Positions 32,138 to 39,007 of a stretch of 39,007 nucleotides of DNA are shown in pieces. The DNA comes from Phycisphaerae bacterium SG8_4. GTDB lineage: Bacteria > Planctomycetota > Phycisphaerae > Sedimentisphaerales > Anaerobacaceae. Where the stretch lies: contig LJTR01000004.1 in the NCBI GenBank assembly GCA_001303465.1, forward strand, positions 1 through 39,007. The letters run 5' to 3'. Each line of letters starts with the position of its first letter. The first letter of the stretch is position 1. Made by a program: the position numbers and the translations under genes. The notes under the pieces are model-generated. The model worked only from the letters and a program-made list of their open reading frames with translations, was not told the origin of the DNA and did no database searches.

Positions 32138-34630
32138 TTATTTTTCCACAATTTTCTGCTGAATCATGAAGTTCTCAGGCAACTTTATTTCCGTGATCAT
32201 TGCCCCAACAACAGAAAGAATCGCGAAAATGAACATCCGCCATACGCAACTGGTCACAATCGAGCTGTTGTAGCCCGACATTGCCGAAACTGCCGCGTAG
32301 AGCATGCCGGTCGAGGCGCCGCAGGCCGCAGCGGCAGCAATGCGTTTGCCCAGGGCCGCTCCGCCGCAGCCCAGAGTCAGGGCCGCACCGCAGAAAAGCG
32401 GCGCCAATACTGCCAGCGGCCAGATATCTCTGAGACTCGGCAAGCTGTCGAATTTCCCCATATAGATATAATCGGCCAGTCCCAAAACCGCCGTAGTGCC
32501 AAAAACACACAAAGCGGCGTGCCAGTAGCGAGGCTCTATCAACTCCCGTGCTTCGGCTCTCTTTCGCATCCGACGCCGTATGGTCAAAGGCCAGTTATAG
32601 AAGAGGCAAAATACCCAATGCTCCAGAAGCGCACCCCGCTCGCCGAACACGGGAACAATATGCACCGCCTCTGTCGCCCAGTGGGCCGCCATAAACCGCG
32701 CCATCGCCGGATAGTGATAAGTCATCTGTATCGGAAACGCCAGATAGCCTACGTACTTGAAGTAGCTCAGGAACAGGGCGATGTTGTAGTCTTTGAAGCT
32801 GCGATCGTGGATCGCCAGAATTGTAGTGTACAGCCCGCGACAGAAAGAGCCCGGGGATATCGGCACAACCTGGAACAGGCCAATGATGCCCAGTCCGATC
32901 GCCCAGGCGCCCGGATCGTTGCGGTGCGTAAGATAATAGATCGCCGCAACTGCAACAGAGACTATCTGCGTCACCGGTAATGTGAGCAGATGGACCACCA
33001 GACTGATCAGATATCGCTGGACGTATGGTTCTTCAAGGTGAGAGAGGATCGTCTCGGCGTCGTCATCTGCGAGTATGTGCTTTGTCTTGCCCTCCTGCAC
33101 CATATCTCGAAGCCATTGTTCGCGAAGGTGACGACTAAAGTAGAGCCTAACGGGCCTGACAAAAATGTATATTAGCTTTTCTCTTCTGAAGTTGTTGTCG
33201 GTCAGAAACCTGTGCAGACCGGCGGGCAGAATCGACAGCGGCAGATGTCCCAAGAATCGGCCAATCGCCCCCGCCACCGTGAGCGCGTGCTTATCGTCAA
33301 GCCGTCCGGCTCTGTGCCAGACGGTGACCTTTTCGGCTACCCGCGCCCGCATCGCTCGGAGGAAATAGCCCCAGCTGCCTAGCATCGCTCCATAGTGTCG
33401 GCGCCAATCGGCCCGGCCCCAGATCCGGCGGACAAGCTTGCCCAAAAATGGTATCAGCCCGACAGTCAAGAACAACAGCGTTTGAGTCGTGCTGTTCCTG
33501 AATCTCCACTCATGATGTTCATCGACCAGATTACGTACGCGCCAGCCGGTTACAGCGCTATCGAGCATTGTCAACCACAACTGTCTGCTGTAGAGCAGCC
33601 GAACATGATTGTGTGTAACATCCGGAATCGAGTTGCGATATATTTGCTCGGCGGCCTTCAACTCCTTGAGCATCTCGGCGGTGTCGGCAAACTCATCGCC
33701 GCCTGTGCGCACGAAGTCTTCCAGCTTGGCAATGCTGCCCCGGTCGAACTGCACGAGTGAGCCGCGCCCGATGCCTTTTATTATCAACTTGAAATCGCCC
33801 GGGCTCATTGGCAGAAACGGCAGCAGCGCGAGTCCGGCTCTAAAATCAACGGCCACCAGCCCTCGGGCCGGATCATCGTCGTTTCCGTGTCGCTTCAGCG
33901 CGTTCGGCTGGCTCTTGCACGTCGACCACTCGTACTGCCTGGCAAATTCGTACGCTCCCATCTCGTGCAGCAGCTCGACGAACTCCGACATGAACCTCAG
34001 TTTCGCGCGATACTCCGGCGATCCTACCTTCTGCTCATCTACGGTTTTTCCTCGCCTCCATTGCCTCAGCAGATCCAATCGGTCGTCAACTTCAAGGCGC
34101 CACGTCCGTCCTTCGACCCATTCCCTCAGCTCCCCGCAGCCGCCGAGCTTGTGGTCTATGAACGTACCATATATATCCACGACCGCATTCTCGTCGCCGA
34201 ACCTGATCTTTGCTCCCCGCCGGATGAATTTTTGCCAGATGCCGCCCGCACGTGCCGCCGCCGGATTGACCTGGAGCTGGAATGGCCCCTGAAATCCGCC
34301 CCAATATAGAAGATCGCGGAACACCCGGGAGAAATTGGACGGCGGGATGAGGATCTTGATCGCTCGGATTTGACCAACCTCAAGGCCTTCTATTTTTCGG
34401 TTAATCCCCGCAATTCTTACGCGATATACCTGCCCGGCGAAGCCTCCGCCCACAAACTTCTCCACGACCAGGTTCACCTTTGCGGGCCTGGTATCGGCGA
34501 AGCCGGTCACGTCATAGGTAAGTTCCGTGCCCGCGTCATAATGGCTGATCCGCATCGGCCGATATAATTTCGCAGCACGAAATCTCGCTTCAAGCTCTTT
34601 GCAAACCTCGACAGAATATTCTTGCGACAT
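32138..34630 (-). CDS. Kinase-like domain fused to a large membrane domain
   Basis: 830 residues, not a family I can name. The N-terminal third resembles a eukaryotic-type kinase: Gly-rich loop VEKFVGGGFAGQVYRV (57-71), AIKIL with Lys92 in the VAIK position, a possible catalytic-loop region LHEMGAYEF (221-229) followed by QPNALKR (Asn243), and VAVDFRAGL with Asp262 in the DFG position. The usual HRD aspartate is not evident, so it is a divergent or inactive kinase. From about residue 384 the protein is a membrane region with at least eight hydrophobic spans (for example ISLVVHLLTLPVTQIVSVAV and WAIGLGIIGLFQVVPISPG). It lies just downstream of a conserved upstream element and leads a probable three-gene unit with two unknown genes. 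Confidence 0.8.
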   Translation of the reverse strand: MSQEYSVEVCKELEARFRAAKLYRPMRISHYDAGTELTYDVTGFADTRPAKVNLVVEKFVGGGFAGQVYRVRIAGINRKIEGLEVGQIRAIKILIPPSNFSRVFRDLLYWGGFQGPFQLQVNPAAARAGGIWQKFIRRGAKIRFGDENAVVDIYGTFIDHKLGGCGELREWVEGRTWRLEVDDRLDLLRQWRRGKTVDEQKVGSPEYRAKLRFMSEFVELLHEMGAYEFARQYEWSTCKSQPNALKRHGNDDDPARGLVAVDFRAGLALLPFLPMSPGDFKLIIKGIGRGSLVQFDRGSIAKLEDFVRTGGDEFADTAEMLKELKAAEQIYRNSIPDVTHNHVRLLYSRQLWLTMLDSAVTGWRVRNLVDEHHEWRFRNSTTQTLLFLTVGLIPFLGKLVRRIWGRADWRRHYGAMLGSWGYFLRAMRARVAEKVTVWHRAGRLDDKHALTVAGAIGRFLGHLPLSILPAGLHRFLTDNNFRREKLIYIFVRPVRLYFSRHLREQWLRDMVQEGKTKHILADDDAETILSHLEEPYVQRYLISLVVHLLTLPVTQIVSVAVAAIYYLTHRNDPGAWAIGLGIIGLFQVVPISPGSFCRGLYTTILAIHDRSFKDYNIALFLSYFKYVGYLAFPIQMTYHYPAMARFMAAHWATEAVHIVPVFGERGALLEHWVFCLFYNWPLTIRRRMRKRAEARELIEPRYWHAALCVFGTTAVLGLADYIYMGKFDSLPSLRDIWPLAVLAPLFCGAALTLGCGGAALGKRIAAAAACGASTGMLYAAVSAMSGYNSSIVTSCVWRMFIFAILSVVGAMITEIKLPENFMIQQKIVEK

Positions 34631-34640
34631 CCCTGCTTTC

Positions 34641-34740
34641 TATACCCTTGGGGGTAATAAATTCCCGCGAGCAAAGCCATAACCTGTTATTGTAAGGCCG
34701 CCTACCCGCGCACGAACGGGCATTTTCAATCGGCAGCACC
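34641..34740 (-). promoter_or_regulatory. Conserved upstream element, copy 2
   Basis: It matches copy 1 at 679-775. On the minus strand the GGGAAT (34666-34661) and GGTATA (34646-34641) boxes are again 14 nt apart, within CTCGCGGGAATTTATTACCC. The terminal hairpin TACCC-CCAA-GGGTA keeps its stem with a changed loop. Only 10 nt separate it from the ATG of the kinase-like gene, so a transcript from these boxes would be almost leaderless. Confidence 0.6.
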
Positions 34741-34763
34741 GTAAAATCTTTCACCGTGACAAA

Positions 34764-35258
34764 CTACCTGACGATAAACAACTTTATGCAGACCTGCAAA
34801 ACAATCCAGGCAAATACACCCGCCAGCAAATCATCTGCGAGGATGCCCCAGCCTTCGGGCAACTTTTCGAGTTTGCGTATGGGCCAGGGCTTGGCGATAT
34901 CGAACACTCGAAAGAGCACAAAGCCCGCCGCACTTACGGCCCATATTTGCCCTGTCGAGGCCGCTCCCAGGGCCAAAAACGGGCTGGCCAGAAACGTTAT
35001 CGCCTGGCCCGCGAATTCGTCGGCGACAACTTCGCCGGGATCGTCCTTTCCAGTGGCCGCAATCGCCGCGGGGGCAAATTGCACGCAAACGACCGAACCG
35101 GCCAGAGCAAGGGCCGCCATTGCGATTGACACTATCGCCGGCGACGTGCGAAAGTGGCACATCAGCGCAAAGACAATCGCCGGCGGCAGCGAGCCCCACG
35201 TCCCGGGAGCTAACGGCAGCCTGCCAAGGCCAAAACAGGATGCGGCCAATCTCTTCAT
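34764..35258 (-). CDS. pgpA: Phosphatidylglycerophosphatase A
   Basis: 164 residues, normal size. The membrane enzyme removes phosphate from phosphatidylglycerophosphate, giving phosphatidylglycerol; CdsA encoded in the same run makes the earlier precursor. Conserved blocks are GLGRLPLAPGTWGSLP, the acidic DPGEVVADEFAGQ and DDLLAGVFAWIVLQ, with several hydrophobic spans between. It is the first gene of the long minus-strand run and diverges from the Nramp-like gene across a 162-nt region. Confidence 0.95.
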   Translation of the reverse strand: MKRLAASCFGLGRLPLAPGTWGSLPPAIVFALMCHFRTSPAIVSIAMAALALAGSVVCVQFAPAAIAATGKDDPGEVVADEFAGQAITFLASPFLALGAASTGQIWAVSAAGFVLFRVFDIAKPWPIRKLEKLPEGWGILADDLLAGVFAWIVLQVCIKLFIVR

Positions 35259-35344
35259 AGCCGCCGAAGGTTAACGGAACCGGCCGGCTAAGTCAAAGAC
35301 TAATTGGCCTGACCGTCAGTGATGGAATATCTGCCAGGCATTTG

Positions 35345-35389
35345 ATCCTGGTGCACAGGATTGAGATACTAGTCTTGTCGTGTTATTAT
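35345..35389 (+). promoter_or_regulatory. Promoter and operator-like dyad for the Nramp-like gene
   Basis: TTGAGA (35361-35366) and TATTAT (35384-35389) are 17 nt apart, a good sigma-70 promoter. Immediately upstream, ATCCTG-GTGCA-CAGGAT (35345-35361) is a perfect dyad touching the -35. A metal-responsive regulator binding there is plausible but unsupported beyond position. Confidence 0.6.
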
Positions 35390-35420
35390 CTTGTATCGAT
35401 TTTGGGACAGCGCAAGGTTC

Positions 35421-36707
35421 ATGAATACGACGGCTTCTAAAGGCATTGGTTCTTTTTTCGGCAATCTGGGGCCGGGGTTGTTATTGGCGGCTACGGCTAT
35501 CGGTGCCAGTCACCTGGTCATGAGCCCGCAGGCCGGTTCGCTGTTCGGTTTTCAGCTGCTCTGGCTGGTGACTTTGACTCATCTTTTCAAATATCACGCC
35601 TTCGAGTTCGGCCCGCGCTACGCCGCGGCCACGGGTGAATCGCTCATCGCCGGGTACATGAGAGTCCCCGGGCCGAAGGGATGGACCCTGTGGATTCTAC
35701 AGGCCGGGACCGTCGCCCAGGGCATTGGAGTACTGGCGGGGGTGGTCAGCATCGCCGCGGCGGTACTATTTACCTTTGTCGGGAGGATGTCTCCGGAATT
35801 CTACACCGCCTTGGTCATCGCCACCATACTCGGCTTTCTCTTTCTCGGCGGCTACGGCTGGCTGGATTTTCTCAACAAGATCATGATGACCGTCCTCTTT
35901 CTGGCGACCGCCGTGGTATTCATCCCGGCTGTTCCTCCGCCCGCCGTACTTAAGAATTTCGTCGTGCCCTTGAAACCTCCCGGGTCGATCCCTCTTATCG
36001 CGGCTATTCTCGGCTGGATGCCCACGGGGATAGACGTCTCGATCTGGCACTCTCTCTGGACGCTGGAAAAGCATCCTGAGCTCACTTCAAAGGGCGCGCA
36101 GGGAGCCAGGAAGTTGGCGATACTTCGGTTGTCGCTAGTGGACATGCGAATAGGGTATGCGCTGTCGTTTGTGGTGGCGGCGGTGTTCCTCATTCTTGCC
36201 GCGCTGTTTCTTCAGGGGACCGACCTGCAGATCAAGGACATAGGGTTCGCCGAGTCACTAGCGGCCATCTACACCAAGCAAATCGGCTCCTGGATGTACG
36301 TTGTCTTCATGGTCGCGGCGTTCTCGGCCATGTACTCGACGACGTACACCGTTATAGACGGATTCTCGAGATCGTTCGCCGAGACTGCAGCGACCTTGCG
36401 ACCGAACCTGAGAGCTAAATGGTGGAAGAGGCTCTATTGGGGTTTCGTCCTTGCGACCGCGTTGTTCGCTTACGTCGTGGTCGTGAAGGTCGGCAATCCG
36501 GTCAGGCTGGTGAAGGTAGTTGCGATCTTGAGCCTCTGTGTGGCGCCGCTCTACTACGGGCTCAACTACTACTGCGTAACGAGGTTCATAAAGCAGGAGG
36601 AATTTAGGCCGAAGATGCCCGCCCGCGTGGTGGCGGTGCTGGGAATCGTCGTGATGTTCCTGGCGACACTGCTCTACGCAGGATCAAGACTCAAGCTCAT
36701 CAAGTGA
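35421..36707 (+). CDS. Nramp-related transporter lacking the DPGN motif
   Basis: 428 residues from the ATG at 35421 (a TTG at 35391 would add ten residues and overlaps the likely transcription start). It has about eleven hydrophobic spans. The first span region, GPGLLLAATAIGASHLVMSP, aligns with the Nramp GPG...DPGN site, but DPGN is replaced by AIGASH; in the sixth span the usual MPH reads MPTG. Canonical Nramp proteins use these residues to bind manganese or iron, so the substrate here is probably different (Nramp-related proteins with other residues transport magnesium or unrelated solutes). It stands alone with its own promoter. Confidence 0.85.
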   Translation: MNTTASKGIGSFFGNLGPGLLLAATAIGASHLVMSPQAGSLFGFQLLWLVTLTHLFKYHAFEFGPRYAAATGESLIAGYMRVPGPKGWTLWILQAGTVAQGIGVLAGVVSIAAAVLFTFVGRMSPEFYTALVIATILGFLFLGGYGWLDFLNKIMMTVLFLATAVVFIPAVPPPAVLKNFVVPLKPPGSIPLIAAILGWMPTGIDVSIWHSLWTLEKHPELTSKGAQGARKLAILRLSLVDMRIGYALSFVVAAVFLILAALFLQGTDLQIKDIGFAESLAAIYTKQIGSWMYVVFMVAAFSAMYSTTYTVIDGFSRSFAETAATLRPNLRAKWWKRLYWGFVLATALFAYVVVVKVGNPVRLVKVVAILSLCVAPLYYGLNYYCVTRFIKQEEFRPKMPARVVAVLGIVVMFLATLLYAGSRLKLIK

Positions 36708-36995
36708 TGCCCCTCGGTCGCTTTGAGCAGTCAGGGGCGAACGGCCCTGCCCCAAAGCTATATCTTGTCCAGTTTAACGCACAAGAGACAATGCTCTTGG
36801 CCCATAGTCAATTTTCAATTGTCTAAGATCAACCAAAAGGCTCCGGCTGCGCCTGGAAGATCCGCCGTCTGAGAACAAATCTGTCAAAAAGTTGTTGACA
36901 TTCGGATGGAGTCTGAGTATTGAGGAAATAGTCGTGAACGGGAGTACCGTCTATTGAGTCGTATTTGAGATGTCGGTAAGTTAGGAGAAGGAACC
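36708..36995. other. Intergenic region with promoter of the peroxidase unit
   Basis: GCCCCT (36709-36714) and AGGGGC (36733-36738) can form a weak hairpin after the Nramp-like gene, without a T-run. TTGACA (36895-36900) and TATTGA (36918-36923) are 17 nt apart and are a fair promoter for the next gene. GGAGAAGGA just before the ATG at 36996 is the ribosome site. Confidence 0.5.
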
Positions 36996-38315
36996 ATGAA
37001 CAGCGCAAGAGATCTCTGCCCAAGACGCCCGCTGGTGACAATTGCAGTACTGTTGGTTGGCTCGGTTTTCGCCCCGGCTCGGCTGACAGACTTGGCAGTT
37101 GCTGCCGACGTTCCACGAGGTGACCACGGTGCTGCCACCATGGAGTACCAGCTTCGGCAGTTGGACAAGCTCATGCCGGCGGCTGATGTGGGCAGGGCCC
37201 CGCCCGGATTCGATCAGGTCATCTGGGAGGCATCTATCCCCCCGGACAATGCGCTTACGCCCGAGCGTGTGGCATTGGGGCGCAAGCTTTATTTTGAGAA
37301 GCGTCTGTCGGCCGACGGCACAGTATCGTGCGCTACCTGTCACGACGTGACTCGGGGATTTACGGATCAGTTAGCTGTTTCAGAGGGGATCAAGGATCAG
37401 CACGGCCGTCGCAATGCGCCCACTACCTTGAACGTTGTGCTTCTGCGGACGCTCTTTCTCGACGGTCGCTCGCCGACACTGGATCACCAGGCGAGAATGC
37501 CCATCGTCAATCCCATTGAGATGGGCATGGCCGACGGGGCCGCTGCCGTAAGGGCTATCCAGGATGACCGCGAGTATCAGGCTGCCTTCCAGAGGGCCTA
37601 CGGGCGCGAAGTAAACTACGAGGACATGGGCAGGGCGATTGCGGCCTTCGAGCGGACGCTGATTTTTGTCGACTCACCCTTCCGGCGTTTTCTTGCGGGC
37701 GATCGCAGCGCGATCTCCTCTGAGGCTAAGAAGGGCTGGATACTGTTTAATGAAAAGGCCCGTTGCGTAACGTGCCATCCGATGAACACATCTGATCCGC
37801 TTGGGACCGACAATCGCTTCCACAACATTGGAGTTTCGGCCCGACACGCGGACTTTGACGCCCTGGCAAAGCAGGCCTTGAGAGCGCTGCAGCAGGATCC
37901 TTCGGAACAGAAGCTGGACGAACTGGCGCTGTCGACGGATATGAGCGAGTTAGGTCGGTTCATGGTCACGAAGAATCGTTCCGATATCGGAGCATTCCGC
38001 ACGCCGCTGCTGCTGAATATCGGGATCACGCCCCCTTATATGCATGACGGATCAGTAAAGACGCTCTGGGATGTGATGGACCACTACAACAAGGGAGGCG
38101 AGCCTAATCTGTTTCTTGACGGCGGCATGGAGCCACTAGCGCTGACAGAAGACGAGATAGATCAGGTCGTCGCATTTCTTTTCGCCCTTACCGATGAGCG
38201 ATTTGCAGGCCAAAACAGCCGGCAGTTCCAGGCGCAGAAGGAACAAGCGCGGAAAGAGCGTCCCCTGCGCGACGACGAGATGGCGTTTCGGCTCAAGCTT
38301 GCCTTCGAAAAATAG
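36996..38315 (+). CDS. Di-heme cytochrome c peroxidase / MauG-family protein
   Basis: 439 residues with an N-terminal signal sequence (hydrophobic 12-26, cleavage probably after VAA near 37). Two c-type heme sites are visible, CATCH at 112-116 and CVTCH at 257-261, the hallmark of bacterial cytochrome c peroxidases and MauG. Other conserved parts are ALGRKLYFEKRLSADGTVSC, RNAPTTLNVV and FRTPLLLNIGITPPYMHDG. Such proteins act in the periplasm, reducing peroxide or modifying a partner protein. The Tat-exported phosphoesterase gene starts 45 nt downstream with its own ribosome site, so the two likely share a transcript and the cell compartment. Confidence 0.93.
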   Translation: MNSARDLCPRRPLVTIAVLLVGSVFAPARLTDLAVAADVPRGDHGAATMEYQLRQLDKLMPAADVGRAPPGFDQVIWEASIPPDNALTPERVALGRKLYFEKRLSADGTVSCATCHDVTRGFTDQLAVSEGIKDQHGRRNAPTTLNVVLLRTLFLDGRSPTLDHQARMPIVNPIEMGMADGAAAVRAIQDDREYQAAFQRAYGREVNYEDMGRAIAAFERTLIFVDSPFRRFLAGDRSAISSEAKKGWILFNEKARCVTCHPMNTSDPLGTDNRFHNIGVSARHADFDALAKQALRALQQDPSEQKLDELALSTDMSELGRFMVTKNRSDIGAFRTPLLLNIGITPPYMHDGSVKTLWDVMDHYNKGGEPNLFLDGGMEPLALTEDEIDQVVAFLFALTDERFAGQNSRQFQAQKEQARKERPLRDDEMAFRLKLAFEK

Positions 38316-38360
38316 ATTTTCGACGAGCTTCAGTGCCGAGAAGAAATAAGGAGTGAGCAA

Positions 38361-39007
38361 TGAAAGCAAAGTCCAAAAGCATCGAAAAAAAATATGCGGA
38401 GCATCGCCGAGACTTCTTAGCCGGTAATAATAAGAAGCTCGACCGTCGATCCTTCCTGAAAGTCTCGACGGCGGCTCTGGGGGCGGCTGCGGCCTCGGGA
38501 GTCGATTTCTGTCAGTCGTTCCAATCTGTAAGTGTCGCACGGGCCGCGGCCTCATCGGATGTCGGTGCACGGTTCCGCTTCGCCTACATCTCCGATTCTC
38601 ATCTTTATGACAAGAAGACGAACGACCGTTTTGCCCGGGCGCTTCTCCGTGCCGTGGAAGACATAAACAATCTGGATCCTCAGCCCGACTTCGTATTCTA
38701 CGGCGGTGACCTGGCCCAGCTTGGCCGGGCGCGGGAACTCGATCTGGGTGCCCAGATCCTCGAGAGCGTCAAGGCACCGTTGAAGATGATGGTCGGTGAA
38801 CACGATTGGTATCTTGACATGGGCCGCAAGTGGCGCGAACTGTTCGGCGAACCGACCTACTCGTGGGACCACAAAGGAATACACATGGTCACACTCAACA
38901 GTGTGGTCGAAAGAGATTTCTGGACCGCCCGCGGCATGACGGCCGAGGAGCGAATGATGACCGTAGCCGGCCTGGACAACGGTGTTCAGAGCCCCTTCTC
39001 GGTCGGT
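38361..39007 (+). CDS. Tat-exported metallophosphoesterase, C-terminus outside window
   Basis: About 215 residues before the window ends, starting at the ATG at 38361 with AAGGAG about 8 nt upstream. A twin-arginine signal is clear: DRRSFLKVS near residues 32-40, followed by a hydrophobic stretch (STAALGAAAASG). The calcineurin-like metallophosphoesterase fold shows ISDSH (Asp/His metal ligands), YGGDLAQ (second metal Asp) and VGEHDWY, where the family usually has GNHD. It acts in the periplasm after folding with its metals. Substrate unknown; it is the partner of the di-heme peroxidase gene. Confidence 0.9.

Noticed and set aside
32093-32980. A 295-codon open frame on the plus strand
   Set aside because: It is antisense to the membrane part of the kinase-like gene and shows no domain.
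1-39007. tRNA, rRNA, transposase, integrase or phage genes
   Set aside because: I looked in the intergenic spaces and among the predicted proteins and saw nothing I could support.

Overview
The window reads as a chromosome segment from a member of the Planctomycetota, most likely class Phycisphaerae. This is inferred from gene content, because there is no rRNA marker. Pointers are an ECF sigma factor next to a large zinc-finger anti-sigma protein with a lipoprotein-carrier-like domain, a BlaI/BlaR1-type pair whose peptidase carries a coiled coil and an adhesin-like beta domain, a formylglycine-type sulfatase, a PadR regulator, and secreted di-heme peroxidase and Tat phosphoesterase genes beside ordinary housekeeping clusters. 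I see no tRNA, rRNA, CRISPR array, transposase or phage gene.

Left part (1-7.5 kb, minus strand) is regulatory and secretory. It holds two paralogous secreted proteins of unknown function (the first cut by the window edge), a PadR repressor, an ECF sigma/anti-sigma pair overlapping by 4 bp, and a BlaI repressor followed by an M56 peptidase gene. A plus-strand sulfatase diverges from blaI.

Centre left (9.4-20.3 kb, plus strand) is a housekeeping run: gapA, pgk, rpe, accD (broken or mis-assembled at its 5' end), hisC, hisB, ispF, a GxxExxY-family gene, cysS, ruvC, ruvA, ruvB. Centre right (35.3-20.3 kb, minus strand) is a 13-gene co-directional run: pgpA, a very unusual kinase-like membrane protein, two unknown proteins, purA, uppS, cdsA, a phoH-like gene, an HD-domain membrane protein, ybeY, a CNNM/CorC-type CBS protein, recO, and a polytopic glycosyltransferase-like protein that converges on ruvB. 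The phoH-HD-ybeY-CorC order is a widely conserved bacterial neighbourhood; uppS and cdsA serve envelope lipid synthesis. Right part (35.4-39 kb, plus strand) holds an Nramp-like transporter without the canonical metal motif, then a two-gene unit of a di-heme cytochrome c peroxidase and a Tat-exported metallophosphoesterase cut by the window end.

The most interesting non-genic signals are: (1) a family of intergenic palindromes built from short degenerate words, different at each locus, sitting only between co-directional housekeeping genes; one of them encloses the GxxExxY gene like a cassette; (2) a roughly 100-nt conserved element present twice, 34 kb apart, each time just upstream of a minus-strand gene and containing an ECF-promoter-like pair of boxes; (3) dyads overlapping the promoters of blaI, padR, gapA and the Nramp gene. 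The most interesting protein is the 830-residue kinase-like/membrane fusion at 32138-34630.
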